From the NCBI RefSeq assembly GCF_009735625.1, contig NZ_CP046244.1:620001-684000 (forward strand): a stretch of DNA of 64,000 nucleotides, written 5' to 3'. This stretch comes from Moorella glycerini (GTDB lineage Bacteria; Bacillota; DSM-521; Neomoorellales; Neomoorellaceae). The notes beneath the pieces are model-generated. The model searched no databases. It was not told the origin of the DNA and worked only from the letters and a program-made list of their open reading frames with translations. The stretch's first letter is position 1. Every line of letters starts with the position of its first letter. The position numbers and the translations under genes are program-made. Shown in pieces: positions 7,770 through 16,497 of the stretch.

Positions 7770-8450
7770 TTGCGTTACAAACTCTTTCCTTTCATAATGG
7801 TTGCCTTCGTGGTGGTTTTGCTCCTCTCTAACACGGTAGCCGTCAAGGTAGCAAAATTGGGACCCTTCTTTTTCGACGGCGCCGTAATTTTATTTCCCAT
7901 CTCTTATATCTTCGGTGATATTTTAACTGAGGTTTACGGCTACAAGCGCAGCCGGGTAGTAGTATGGACGGGTTTTATAGCCTGCCTGTTTATGTCCTTT
8001 GTCTACTGGCTGGTAGGGATACTTCCTGCCGCCCCTCCCTGGGGAGGCCAGGAAGCTTATCAACGGATCCTGGGGCAAACACCCAGGATAGTTATGGCCA
8101 GCCTGGTAGCCTTTTTCTGCGGTGAATTTACCAACTCCTATATCCTGGCCAAACTAAAAATCTTCACCCGCGGCCGGTGGCTGTGGACCAGGACCATCGG
8201 CTCTACCATAGCCGGCCAGCTGGTGGATACTGCCCTGTTTATCACCATCGCTTTTGCCGGTATTATGCCGGGAACGGTACTGCTACGCATGATAATGACC
8301 AATTATTTCTTCAAGACCACCTATGAGGTCCTGGCAACACCCCTGACCTACGCCGTAACTGCCTGGCTTAAAAGAGTGGAAAACGAGGATTACTACGATT
8401 TTAAAACCAACTTTAATCCCTTTATGGTAACTATGGAGGATTTGAGATGA
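7770..8450 (+). CDS. yhhQ: Queuosine precursor transporter (YhhQ/VUT family)
   Basis: About 226 residues with six hydrophobic segments; residues such as PISYIFGDILTEVYGY and FTNSYILAKLKI are typical of the COG1738/YhhQ family, which imports preQ0 or preQ1. The start is best placed at TTG 7770: AGGAG at 7757-7761 is 8 nt away, whereas the GTG at 7761 overlaps that site and belongs to the riboswitch. The stop overlaps the queF start by 4 bp, and the preQ1 riboswitch just upstream fits a salvage or uptake role in the inner membrane. Confidence 0.9.
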   Translation: MRYKLFPFIMVAFVVVLLLSNTVAVKVAKLGPFFFDGAVILFPISYIFGDILTEVYGYKRSRVVVWTGFIACLFMSFVYWLVGILPAAPPWGGQEAYQRILGQTPRIVMASLVAFFCGEFTNSYILAKLKIFTRGRWLWTRTIGSTIAGQLVDTALFITIAFAGIMPGTVLLRMIMTNYFFKTTYEVLATPLTYAVTAWLKRVENEDYYDFKTNFNPFMVTMEDLR

Positions 8451-8827
8451 TGGAGTTTGAAGCATTAGGAAAGGTCGTCCGCGAACCGCGTAAAAAGCTG
8501 GAAGTATTTCCTAAGCCGGCTAACGTAAAAACCGTCATACTCGAATCTGACGAAGTAACTAGTCTTTGCCCGGTAACGGGGCAGCCGGACTGGGAAACGG
8601 TAGTCGTGGAATACGCCCCCGCCAAATACTGTATTGAATCTAAAAGTTTCAAGCTTTACCTGTGGAGCTTCCGGGAGGAAAGCGTCTTTTGTGAAGCCCT
8701 GGCCGATACCATTGCCAGGGACATTTACCAGGCCTGCTCGCCCCATTGGTGCAAAGTAACTGTAATCCAGAAACCGCGCGGGGGAATAAAAATAACTGCG
8801 TCAGCATTTTATGGCGAGGGCAATTAA
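8447..8827 (+). CDS. queF: NADPH-dependent 7-cyano-7-deazaguanine reductase
   Basis: A 126-residue type I (YkvM-like) QueF that reduces preQ0 to preQ1 in queuosine synthesis. The nucleophile is Cys41 in SLCPVTGQPDW, with Asp48 as partner; the family signature CIESKSFKLYLWSFR follows, and the C-terminus carries the QKPRGGI segment. It overlaps the transporter gene by 4 bp (ATGA), so the preQ1 riboswitch should control both. queC, queD and queE are not in the window. Confidence 0.95.
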   Translation: MMEFEALGKVVREPRKKLEVFPKPANVKTVILESDEVTSLCPVTGQPDWETVVVEYAPAKYCIESKSFKLYLWSFREESVFCEALADTIARDIYQACSPHWCKVTVIQKPRGGIKITASAFYGEGN

Positions 8828-8851
8828 AGGCCGGTGCGACCCATACATTTA

Positions 8852-8877
8852 AAAGCGACCTGGAACCAGGTCGCTTT
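8852..8877. terminator. Bidirectional terminator between queF and subtilase
   Basis: AAAGCGACCTGG and CCAGGTCGCTTT form a perfect 12-bp stem with AA between, between convergent genes. It is followed by GTATTTAATTT on the plus strand; the stem itself ends in TTT. Confidence 0.8.
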
Positions 8878-8881
8878 GTAT

Positions 8882-10105
8882 TTAATTTGTCGTGGAAGGT
8901 ATTACACTTAAAGGAAGATCTGCCGGGCCTTCCCTGACCTCATCATTAAAGCGGGTCCCGGCCGCCAGGAAGGAGGCATTCACCAGTCCGGACCCCTGTT
9001 CCTCGGGTGTTAAACCCGGCAGCCTGGTGGCCGTACTAGTGATGGTCTTCACTACCTGCCTACCGGATATGCGCCCCTCCCGGGATAAAACCAGAGCGGC
9101 GACACCGGCCACATGGGGACAGGCCATGGAAGTACCGCTCATGGCCCGGTATTTACCGCCCGGGTAGGTGGAAGAGATATCGACGCCCGGAGCGGCTACT
9201 GTTACTTCCGGACCCCGGCTGCTAAAGCTGGCCAGGTTATCCTTCCGGTCAATAGCCGAAACGGCGATGACACCGGGATAACGCGCCGGGTACATGACGC
9301 TGTTTTCTTTCCCCTCATTGCCGGCGGCCGCCACCAGGACCATGCCGGCCTGGACGCACTGGCGGACGGCCTCTTCCAGGGCCTGACTCGGCCGGGTGGT
9401 GCCGAAACTCATGTTGACGACCTGCATCTTGTTCTGCAACGCCCAGTCCAGGCCGGCAATGATCTCGGATATATAACCGTTGCCCCGGCGGTTGAAAATC
9501 TTGACGGCATAAATCTCCGCCCGGGGGGCTACCCCCACCACGCCGAAATCATTATTTACGGCCGCAATAATGCCGGCCACATGGGTGCCATGGCCGTTGC
9601 CGTCCCCGGCCTGCCAGCCGGGGAATTTGATATTCTTGGTACCACGGATATTAGCCTTAAGGTCGGGGTGGCCGGCATCAATCCCTGTATCCAGGACTGC
9701 CACCTTCACCTTCTCCCCGGCGGCCTCCTGCCAGGCCTTTGGTGCGCCAATACGTTCCACTCCCCAGGGGATGGTCTGCTTCCTTTGCCACATCCTGACT
9801 GCCGGCAGGGCTACTGTCTGGACCTGGAAATCGTCTTCAATTAAAAGGACATCCGGGTGTAAGCCCAGCTCTGCGAGGGACTGGCCCCGGTCCGGTAGCC
9901 GGACTACCAGGGCATGCACCAGGGGTAATTCCCGTACCACCCGCCCGCCCTTTTTCAGGACTGTATCATGACAACTGCTCAAGGGCCGGTGCTTGTGGAA
10001 CATTACAATCTTCCGGCTGCCGTAATTATCGCTACCCACCCGGGACAGGGAAACACCGGCCATCGCTACTACGCCGGCGTAATAAGCCAGCAAAACAGGC
10101 CACAT
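8882..10105 (-). CDS. Subtilisin-like serine protease (S8)
   Basis: A 407-residue subtilase. The catalytic triad is Asp139 (VAVLDTGID), His172 (GHGTHVAG) and Ser326 (SGTSMACPHVAG), with oxyanion Asn263 (AAAGNEG). The N-terminal 25 residues are a hydrophobic export signal and residues 30-100 look like an inhibitor_I9-type propeptide. The start is the ATG at 10105 because GGAGGGG lies 6 nt upstream; the frame is open further upstream but has no such site. Probably secreted or wall-associated. Confidence 0.9.
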   Translation of the reverse strand: MWPVLLAYYAGVVAMAGVSLSRVGSDNYGSRKIVMFHKHRPLSSCHDTVLKKGGRVVRELPLVHALVVRLPDRGQSLAELGLHPDVLLIEDDFQVQTVALPAVRMWQRKQTIPWGVERIGAPKAWQEAAGEKVKVAVLDTGIDAGHPDLKANIRGTKNIKFPGWQAGDGNGHGTHVAGIIAAVNNDFGVVGVAPRAEIYAVKIFNRRGNGYISEIIAGLDWALQNKMQVVNMSFGTTRPSQALEEAVRQCVQAGMVLVAAAGNEGKENSVMYPARYPGVIAVSAIDRKDNLASFSSRGPEVTVAAPGVDISSTYPGGKYRAMSGTSMACPHVAGVAALVLSREGRISGRQVVKTITSTATRLPGLTPEEQGSGLVNASFLAAGTRFNDEVREGPADLPLSVIPSTTN

Positions 10106-10216
10106 GTCTAACCCCTCCGTAAATGGAAGTGATCTGCTGCATTTTATGCATTGCTGCCGCAAGAGGTTCAAAAATGCCACCCGGCCTGGAGGAAATTTTT
10201 TTCTCTTTTACTTTTA

Positions 10217-10244
10217 ACCTACAGCCCTGCAGCTGCATATGCTA
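10217..10244 (+). promoter_or_regulatory. Sigma-K-like promoter
   Basis: AC (10217-10218), 17-bp spacer, then CATATGCTA (10236-10244), matching the sigma-K pattern AC-N16/17-CATAnnnTA used in the mother cell late in sporulation. It lies 45 bp before the first of two small membrane peptide genes. Confidence 0.4.
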
Positions 10245-10288
10245 AGTCTAGAAAAGGTCCCGACAAAGGGAAAAGGAGGGTATTTTTA

Positions 10289-10390
10289 ATGACACAAGAG
10301 TTATTGTGGTGGTTTATTATTATCATCCCAGTTATCATTATCATCCCCATCATCTTCCTGTTTTTCTTGTTCCCGTTAAATGCCAAATAG
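10289..10390 (+). CDS. 33-residue hydrophobic membrane peptide
   Basis: MTQELLWWF followed by an unbroken run of Ile, Val, Leu and Phe, ending FPLNAK. It would form a single membrane helix with a short polar end on each side. AAAGGAGGG lies 8 nt before the ATG. The next gene encodes a clear paralogue 12 bp downstream. I do not recognise the family; the tandem pair and the sigma-K-like promoter recall small sporulation membrane peptides. Confidence 0.7.
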   Translation: MTQELLWWFIIIIPVIIIIPIIFLFFLFPLNAK

Positions 10391-10402
10391 GAGGAATTCT
10401 TA

Positions 10403-10516
10403 ATGGGCGGCCACGGTTTTAACTTCTGGTGGTTTTTTATTCCCATTATCGTGATTATCATCATCTCCATCTTCTTCCTCTTCTTCATCATTCCCCTCAA
10501 TGCTGCCAATGCATGA
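10403..10516 (+). CDS. 37-residue hydrophobic membrane peptide, paralogue
   Basis: MGGHGFNFWWFFIPIIV then Ile/Phe-rich sequence ending IPLNAANA. It shares with its neighbour the aromatic WWF entry, the Ile-rich helix with a helix-breaking Pro and the PLNA end, so the two arose by tandem duplication. AGGAGG at 10389-10394 overlaps the stop codon of the first gene. A strong terminator follows. Function unknown. Confidence 0.7.
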   Translation: MGGHGFNFWWFFIPIIVIIIISIFFLFFIIPLNAANA

Positions 10517-10522
10517 GCGGGA

Positions 10523-10550
10523 AAAACCCCGGCCCCGCCGGGGTTTTAAT
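10523..10550 (+). terminator. Rho-independent terminator of peptide pair
   Basis: AAAACCCCGGC and GCCGGGGTTTT, 11-bp stem with CCC loop, ending in TTTTAAT. Confidence 0.85.
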
Positions 10551-10555
10551 ATAAA

Positions 10556-10581
10556 GGCCCCGGGTTGCTAAACCCGGGGCC
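10556..10581. terminator. GC-rich hairpin
   Basis: GGCCCCGGGTT and AACCCGGGGCC form a perfect 11-bp stem with loop GCTA. On the minus strand it is followed by TTTAT, so it may end transcription from the small minus-strand gene at 10674. Confidence 0.5.
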
Positions 10582-10673
10582 GCTGTAATTTTGTAGCGGT
10601 TGAAGGGGTAAGCCGTTTGTTGACCACCCAAAAGGGGAGATTGGGTTGTCATGGATAACTACCACTTAGTTAG

Positions 10674-11003
10674 TTATTGCCAGCTTTTGAGAAACTCCTG
10701 GATATCCGGCGGCAAGGGTTGGCCGTTATTAATCTCCACCGCCATCCCTTCAATTAGCTGGGCAAGCTGCTTCTTCATCTCCAAGCTCAGATCTTTGGTC
10801 ATGTTGTTAACAAATTCGGCCATATCCGCCTGGCCATCCGGGAACATGGCAGCAGGGTCAATACCCGCTTGCGCCATTATTTCCTGCACGACAGCAGGAT
10901 TATCGGGTGTTATGCCCATTTCTTTAAAAACCTGTCCCAGAGATTTCCCGTTAGTAGCCGCTTCAATTAGACGCCGGCGCAGGGCATCAAGATCAGCACT
11001 CAT
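10674..11003 (-). CDS. Hypothetical protein, 109 residues
   Basis: MSADLDALRRRLIEAATNG then a largely helical, acidic, soluble sequence ending IQEFLKSWQ; no signal, membrane segment or motif I recognise. The ATG at 11003 is chosen over an upstream in-frame GTG because GAGGTG lies 6 nt before it. It sits alone 64 bp downstream of the chemoreceptor gene on the same strand, so the two may be co-transcribed. Confidence 0.6.
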   Translation of the reverse strand: MSADLDALRRRLIEAATNGKSLGQVFKEMGITPDNPAVVQEIMAQAGIDPAAMFPDGQADMAEFVNNMTKDLSLEMKKQLAQLIEGMAVEINNGQPLPPDIQEFLKSWQ

Positions 11004-11075
11004 TGGCTTCACCTCACATAAAATTTACCCTTGATCATTATATGCCCTGCCGTAGCCTTTAGTGCCGGCCATGTA

Positions 11076-12743
11076 TTATTTTCCCGCCGGGGCTATATTG
11101 GCTGCCAGGACGCCGGCGAACCGGCCGTCATCAGCGCGGACAGGAACAGAGACGGTAATGGCCACCCGGTTGGTGCTCTGGGTCACATAGGGCTCGCTGG
11201 CATAACGTTCACCCCGTACGGCCGCCTGGAACCAGGGCCGGAAGGACCAGTTGGTAACTGCCGCAGCCGGCCGGTTATAAATAGTTGCCCCGTCCGCGAG
11301 GGTAGCAATTAAGGTCTGGATAATAGCCGACTCACTGAAAGCGGCGTCAAGAAGCGGCGCCAGGGTGGCGGCTTCCATTTTCTTAACAGCAGGATCGGCG
11401 GCCAGCTTTTCCAGCACGGCATAACCCTGGTTAACAAGTTCCCGGCGCAGCTCCTGGTCCCAACCGTCCCGGGTAAAATCGGCGGCCATGGTAAAGAAAT
11501 TCTGGGCCATGGCCGTAAACTGGCGCGTATTTTCTTCCACTACCGCCATGGTGGCCTTTTGTTCCTCCGTCGCTGCCGATACTTCTTCAATGCTGGCCGC
11601 CGTTTCCTGGGCCACGGCCGCCATACGGCCAGCCGCCTCGCTTACCTCCCTCACCCTGGCCAGCTGGTTCTGGGCCTGATGGCTGATGTTGATCATGACT
11701 TCAGCGGCCTTATTAATGGCCTGGCTTACGGCCATAAAATTCTCTTTTACCTGGTTTCCGCGCTGGAGGTTGCTCCGGACCAACTCGACGTTTTTGTCCA
11801 CCTGGGCCGCCGTCTGGCGCGCCTCTTCACTAATGGCTGCCGCCAAGGAGGTTATATTCTGGGCGGCCGCCGCCGATTGTTCGGCCAGTTTCCGCACCTC
11901 TTCGGCCACCACGGCAAAACCGCGGCCCTGCTCGCCGGCCCGGGCGGCTTCAATGGCGGCATTCAAAGCGAGCAGGTTGGTCTGATCGGCAATGGCCGTG
12001 ACAGCCTGGACCAGGGTATTGATCTGCTCCATTTTCGTTTCCAGCTGCCGCATGCGGCCGGCCGCCTCCTGGATGGAAGCGGCCCCGGCCTTGATTTCCT
12101 GGAGTAACTGCTCCAGCAGCCGGCGACCTTCCTCTTCCTTGCTCCTCACTTCCATCCCTAGCTCCGTCCCCAGCCCGGCCCGGTCGCTGATATCTTCCGC
12201 CAGGTTGTGTAACGTTTTGATATTTTCCGCCACCTTCTGGGCGGCACCCGCCTGCTCGTCGGCACCGCCGGCAATCTCCTGGATGGCTGCCGTCACCTCT
12301 TCCAGGTTGCGATAACTGGTACCGGTGCTTTCCTGGAGATTGCGGGAAAAATAGGACAGCTCATCGGCGGTACGCTGCATGCGACCCACCAGGCGGTAAA
12401 AACTGTCCAGGACGGCAGTTACCGGTCCCTGGAAACTCTCCCCTAATTGCGCCCCGGTCAAAGATTGCTGGGCCCGAACCGGGTCGCCTTCGCCAAGTAA
12501 ATTAAGAAACTGCATGACCCGCTGCAGGGGGCGCATCCATTTTATGTAAAGATTAAGGAGGATAACCAGGCTTAAAATTAGACCCAGAGCCCCGGCGACA
12601 ATAGCGGGTAAAAGGAGCATTTGCCAGTTAACACCCTGAACGGCAACTAAAGCAGTACCAACCGTCCCCGGGCCTAGAGCCAGAAATAGTAAAAGGATGA
12701 AATAAAGAAGTTTGGTGCGGAAATTAATTACCAACTCCTCCAC
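11076..12743 (-). CDS. Methyl-accepting chemotaxis protein with C-terminal sensory domain
   Basis: 555 residues. Two membrane helices near the N-terminus (about 10-32 and 40-66) are joined by only a few residues, so there is almost no extracellular sensor. A HAMP-like stretch ([12 protein letters not shown]) and a long coiled coil lead to the conserved signalling tip ([20 protein letters not shown], then VRKLAEQSA) around residues 265-300. After the adaptation helices, residues about 430-555 form a PDC/Cache-like domain ([40 protein letters not shown]). A sensor placed after the signalling domain on the cytoplasmic side is unusual. It presumably feeds CheA, which is not in the window. Confidence 0.85.
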   Translation of the reverse strand: MEELVINFRTKLLYFILLLFLALGPGTVGTALVAVQGVNWQMLLLPAIVAGALGLILSLVILLNLYIKWMRPLQRVMQFLNLLGEGDPVRAQQSLTGAQLGESFQGPVTAVLDSFYRLVGRMQRTADELSYFSRNLQESTGTSYRNLEEVTAAIQEIAGGADEQAGAAQKVAENIKTLHNLAEDISDRAGLGTELGMEVRSKEEEGRRLLEQLLQEIKAGAASIQEAAGRMRQLETKMEQINTLVQAVTAIADQTNLLALNAAIEAARAGEQGRGFAVVAEEVRKLAEQSAAAAQNITSLAAAISEEARQTAAQVDKNVELVRSNLQRGNQVKENFMAVSQAINKAAEVMINISHQAQNQLARVREVSEAAGRMAAVAQETAASIEEVSAATEEQKATMAVVEENTRQFTAMAQNFFTMAADFTRDGWDQELRRELVNQGYAVLEKLAADPAVKKMEAATLAPLLDAAFSESAIIQTLIATLADGATIYNRPAAAVTNWSFRPWFQAAVRGERYASEPYVTQSTNRVAITVSVPVRADDGRFAGVLAANIAPAGK

Positions 12744-12848
12744 CTCCCGGCATTATTCTTTATATTACCACATTTTTCTGCCTTTGCCTAGATAAAACTT
12801 GGTCAGGGCATATGGTGGTCAGGCATTGGCAGATGCCAGCAGGAGCAG

Positions 12849-13673
12849 TTACGGCCATTTCTTGGCCAAAGGATCTGCTGCCGGCAGGCGAGCGGCCAGT
12901 TCGGCAGCCAGTCGTCCCGGTTCCAGGTCATGGTAGGCCAGCAAGACCAGGGTGTGGTAATAGAGGTCGGCCAGTTCGTATAAAAGCTCCCGCCAGCTGT
13001 CGTTTTTAGAGGCAATGATGGTTTCACTGGCCTCTTCGCCGATCTTTTTCAGGATTTTATCCTGGCCGTTATTAAAGAGATAGGACGTGTAGGAGCCTTC
13101 CGGCCGGGTAGCCTGGCGCTCTTTAATCACCCGGAAAACTTCAGCCAGGACGGTCCCCAGATCCGCAGTTACGGGTCCAGCTCCAGCGGGGTGATCGGCA
13201 GCTGCGCTTCCCGCAGACGGCCGGGCTCCAGCTTGATGCTGACCTAATTTGCCGCTACCTTCCTGGCCGGGGACATTTTGGGCAGCCTGGCCGGCATCCC
13301 GGGTCGCCGGCATTTTCCCTCCAGTTACCCTGGGGGCGCTTACTTGTAATGCTAAGGGATGGTGAAAACAAGAAAATTCCCCTTCATGGCAGGCCACCCC
13401 TACCTGGCGGACCTGGAAGAGCAAGGCATCGGCGTCACAATCGTAGCTGGCATTGACAATATACTGGCGGTGGCCCGAGGTGGCTCCTTTATGCCAGAGT
13501 TCCCGGCGGCTGCGGCTATAAAACCACGTCTCGCCGGTGGCCAGGGTGCGGGCCAGGGCTTCCCGGTTCATATAGGCCAGCATCAGCACCTGGCCGCTTC
13601 CTACATCCTGGATAATGGCCGGTATTAAGCCGTCGGCATTAAAGCGAATTTCTTCAGGTATGGTGACACTCAT
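12849..13673 (-). CDS. hisI: Bifunctional phosphoribosyl-AMP cyclohydrolase / phosphoribosyl-ATP pyrophosphatase
   Basis: Last gene of the his operon, catalysing steps 2 and 3 of histidine synthesis. Residues 1-115 are the cyclohydrolase ([43 protein letters not shown], with zinc/magnesium ligands). The C-terminal ~95 residues are the pyrophosphatase ([20 protein letters not shown] and [10 protein letters not shown]). Between them is an unusually long low-complexity Ala/Gly/Gln-rich linker of about 55 residues. ATG at 13673 has GGAGG 10 nt upstream; a TTG two codons earlier is possible. Confidence 0.93.
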   Translation of the reverse strand: MSVTIPEEIRFNADGLIPAIIQDVGSGQVLMLAYMNREALARTLATGETWFYSRSRRELWHKGATSGHRQYIVNASYDCDADALLFQVRQVGVACHEGEFSCFHHPLALQVSAPRVTGGKMPATRDAGQAAQNVPGQEGSGKLGQHQAGARPSAGSAAADHPAGAGPVTADLGTVLAEVFRVIKERQATRPEGSYTSYLFNNGQDKILKKIGEEASETIIASKNDSWRELLYELADLYYHTLVLLAYHDLEPGRLAAELAARLPAADPLAKKWP

Positions 13674-13752
13674 AAGCAAATATCCTCCGAATATAGCATA
13701 CTTCGTATAAGGGCATGTGTCACACGCTCAAGGACCACGCATCTTCCTGCTC

Positions 13753-14511
13753 TTATAAACGTATGGGCACGCCGCGCCCGGCCAGGTAACGTTTGGCTTC
13801 CTCTATAGTGTAAGTGCCAAAGTGAAAGATAGAGGCCGCCAGGACGGCGTCGGCCCGGCCTAGCGTTAAACCCGCATACAGGTGCTCTAGCTTCCCCACG
13901 CCGCCGGAGGCAATTACCGGGATGCTGACAGCTGTGCTTATGGCTGCCGTCAGTTCCAGGTCATAGCCTTCTAAAGTACCGTCGCAGTCCATACTGGTGA
14001 GCAGGATCTCCCCCGCCCCCAGCTTCTCCACCTGCCGGGCCCACTCCAGGGCGTCTTTTCCCGCCGGCCGGCGGCCGCCGTGGGTATAAACCTCCCAGCA
14101 ACCGGTTCCGGTACGGCGGGCATCGATGGCCACCACCACGCACTGGCTACCGAAACGCCGGGCGGCCATGGCCACGAGACTAGGATCCTGTACGGCGGCC
14201 GTATTCAGGGAAACCTTGTCGGCCCCGGCGGCCAGCATGCGGCGAATATCTTCCAGCGTGCGCAGGCCACCCCCTACGGTAAAGGGGATAAAGACCTCCT
14301 CCGCCGTCCGCCGGGCCACGTCGACCATAATCTCCCGGCCTTCGGCCGAAGCCGAGATATCCAGGAAGACTAATTCATCGGCACCGGCGCGGTCATAGGT
14401 AGCTGCCAGCTCTACCGGGTCCCCGGCATCCCTTAAGTTTAAAAAATTGGTTCCCTTAACTACCCGCCCGTGATCCACATCCAGGCAGGGAATAATCCGC
14501 CTGGTAAGCAT
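13753..14511 (-). CDS. hisF: Imidazole glycerol phosphate synthase subunit HisF
   Basis: A 252-residue (beta/alpha)8 barrel that, with HisH, converts PRFAR and ammonia to imidazole glycerol phosphate and AICAR. Catalytic aspartates lie in [15 protein letters not shown] near the N-terminus and [15 protein letters not shown] in the second half. ATG 14511 is preceded by GGAGG inside the end of hisA, with one base between the genes. The AICAR released feeds purine synthesis, encoded 10 kb away. Confidence 0.96.
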   Translation of the reverse strand: MLTRRIIPCLDVDHGRVVKGTNFLNLRDAGDPVELAATYDRAGADELVFLDISASAEGREIMVDVARRTAEEVFIPFTVGGGLRTLEDIRRMLAAGADKVSLNTAAVQDPSLVAMAARRFGSQCVVVAIDARRTGTGCWEVYTHGGRRPAGKDALEWARQVEKLGAGEILLTSMDCDGTLEGYDLELTAAISTAVSIPVIASGGVGKLEHLYAGLTLGRADAVLAASIFHFGTYTIEEAKRYLAGRGVPIRL

Positions 14512-14512
14512 T

Positions 14513-15244
14513 TTAAACCTCCTCCCCGGCCACGGCCAGGGCTTCCTCCAGGGTAAAGTTGCCGTTATAAAGGGCCCGTCCCAGGATAGCCCCTTCCACG
14601 CCTTCCCTTGCCAGGCCCCGCAGGGCACGGAGGTCGTCCAGGCTGGCAATACCACCGGAGGCAATAACTTTCAGGCCGCTCCTCCTGGCTACCTCCCTGG
14701 TGGCGGCAAGATTGGGGCCCTGGAGAGTGCCGTCGCGGCTAATATCAGTAAAGATGGCCCGCTTTACCCCCAGGGCGGCCATGCGGCCGGCAAAGTCAAG
14801 GGCCCTTTCCTCCACCGTTGCCGCCCATCCTTCCACGGCTACCATCCCTTCGCGGCTGTCAATACCGACGGCCACCTGGTCGCCGAAGCGCACAACAGCC
14901 TCAGCAACTATCTCCGGGTTGGTGATGGCTACCGTCCCCAGGACGGCCCGGGCCGCCCCGGCAGCGAGCAGGTCCTTAAGGCTTTCCAGGTTGCGGATGC
15001 CACCTCCCACCTGGACCGGGATATGGACCTCTTTGATTATGGCCGCAATAACCTCCATATTCCGCGGCCGGCCGGCGAAGGCCCCGTCCAGGTCCACCAC
15101 ATGAAGCCAGCGGGCACCCCTGGCCACCCAGCCCCGGGCCACGGCCACCGGGTCGGTGGAGTAGATAGTCTCGGCTTCCGGCCGCCCCTGGTAAAGGCGC
15201 ACGCAGCGCCCTTCCCGCAGGTCAATGGCAGGCAGAATCAGCAC
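14513..15244 (-). CDS. hisA: ProFAR isomerase HisA
   Basis: 243 residues, the usual length. Catalytic Asp8 in [15 protein letters not shown] and the second Asp in [14 protein letters not shown]; phosphate loops VQVGGGIR and IASGGI. It opens the ProFAR aminoaldose to the ketose PRFAR. Its start overlaps the end of hisH by 23 bp, indicating translational coupling. Confidence 0.96.
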   Translation of the reverse strand: MLILPAIDLREGRCVRLYQGRPEAETIYSTDPVAVARGWVARGARWLHVVDLDGAFAGRPRNMEVIAAIIKEVHIPVQVGGGIRNLESLKDLLAAGAARAVLGTVAITNPEIVAEAVVRFGDQVAVGIDSREGMVAVEGWAATVEERALDFAGRMAALGVKRAIFTDISRDGTLQGPNLAATREVARRSGLKVIASGGIASLDDLRALRGLAREGVEGAILGRALYNGNFTLEEALAVAGEEV

Positions 15245-15854
15245 GGTTTACCAGCTCCCCAAAGTTTTTTAAAACCTCCAGGCCCCAGCGGCTGCTTTTT
15301 TCCGGGTGGAACTGGACCCCGAAGAGGTTGCCCCGCTGGATGCTTACGGCAAAGGTTAAACCATAATCCGTAGTACCGGTAACTATGGTTTTATCGGCGG
15401 GGTCAATATAATACGAATGGACAAAGTAAAAGTTCGTGCCCGTGGGTACCCCCTGGAAAAGCTCCCCGGCCTTAAGCAATTGCACCTGGTTCCATCCCAT
15501 GTGGGGAACCTTAAGCCCTGGCGGCAGGCGTTTAACTTCGCCCGGTAAAAGGTTTAGACCTTCCACCGGGCCTCCTTCTTCGCTGGTGCTGAAAAGGAGC
15601 TGCAACCCCAGGCAAATGCCCAGGAAGGGTACACCCCGCTGCACAACTTCCCGGATGGCTGCTACCAGGCCCCTTTGCTGCAAACTGGCCATGGCGTCGG
15701 CAAAGGCTCCCACTCCGGGCAGGATAACGCCGGGAGCCGCTGCCACTACCCGGGGGTCTGAGGTTATCTCCGCCGGGTAACCCAGTTTGGCCAGGGCCTT
15801 CTGGACGCTCAAGAGATTGCCCATACCGTAATCGATAATAGCTAGCGGCCGCAT
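15222..15854 (-). CDS. hisH: Imidazole glycerol phosphate synthase glutaminase subunit HisH
   Basis: A 210-residue class I glutamine amidotransferase. Nucleophile Cys in FLGICLGLQLLF, His/Glu of the triad in GVQFHPEKSS; N-terminal IIDYGMGNL. It supplies ammonia to HisF. Its leader carries the motif GTTATTTGCGGAGGAA, shared with purN, purM and purQ leaders, next to a short remnant of the ~205-bp repeat family. Confidence 0.96.
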   Translation of the reverse strand: MRPLAIIDYGMGNLLSVQKALAKLGYPAEITSDPRVVAAAPGVILPGVGAFADAMASLQQRGLVAAIREVVQRGVPFLGICLGLQLLFSTSEEGGPVEGLNLLPGEVKRLPPGLKVPHMGWNQVQLLKAGELFQGVPTGTNFYFVHSYYIDPADKTIVTGTTDYGLTFAVSIQRGNLFGVQFHPEKSSRWGLEVLKNFGELVNRADSACH

Positions 15855-15906
15855 TTCGCTTCCTCCGCAAATAACTTTGTCGCAGGCTGGTATTGTCTGA
15901 CCCTTA

Positions 15907-16497
15907 TCAGTCCAGGCTACCCTTGGTAGAAGGGGGGCCTTCTACCCGGGGATCGCGGCTGGCGGCCTCCCTCATGGCCCGGCCCAGGGCTTTAAAGAGG
16001 GCCTCGGCGACATGATGGCCGTTGCGCCCGGCGAGCTTTTGCACGTGGAGGGTCAGGCCGCTGTGGTTAACAAAAGCCCGCAGGAATTCCTCCAGCAGTT
16101 CTGTCTCCAGGCTGCCGATCCGGCCCGGGGGCAGGTCCAGGTTACAAGCAAGGTAGGGCCGGCCGCTGAAGTCCAGGGCCACCTGGACCAGGGCCTCATC
16201 CATGGGTACCAGGGCGCTGCCGTAGCGATTAATCCCGGCTTTATCGCCCAGGGCCTTTTTGATGGCCTCTCCCAGGCAGATACCGATATCTTCCACAGTA
16301 TGGTGATTGTCAACTTCCAGGTCGCCCTCGGCCCATATTTTCAGGTCCAGGAGGCCATGGCGGGCCAGCTGGGCCAGCAGGTGATCAAAAAAGGGGATAC
16401 CGCTGCTCCCCTGCCATTTGCCGCTGCCGTCCAGGTCGAGCTTAACGCGAATGCTGGTTTCTGTGGTCTGGCGCTCAATCAAGGCCTCGCGAGTCAT
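15907..16497 (-). CDS. hisB: Imidazoleglycerol-phosphate dehydratase
   Basis: 196 residues, monofunctional dehydratase without the phosphatase domain of enteric HisB. Metal-binding repeats HHTVEDIGICLG and GRNGHHVAEALFKA are present, as are FFDHLL and an acidic catalytic tail. ATG 16497 has GGAAGGGG upstream and lies inside the end of hisD (23-bp overlap). Confidence 0.95.
   Translation of the reverse strand: MTREALIERQTTETSIRVKLDLDGSGKWQGSSGIPFFDHLLAQLARHGLLDLKIWAEGDLEVDNHHTVEDIGICLGEAIKKALGDKAGINRYGSALVPMDEALVQVALDFSGRPYLACNLDLPPGRIGSLETELLEEFLRAFVNHSGLTLHVQKLAGRNGHHVAEALFKALGRAMREAASRDPRVEGPPSTKGSLD

Noticed and set aside
11559-12107. 182-codon plus-strand frame opposite the chemoreceptor gene
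   Set aside because: Complementary to conserved chemoreceptor signalling sequence; no ribosome binding site or recognisable domain.
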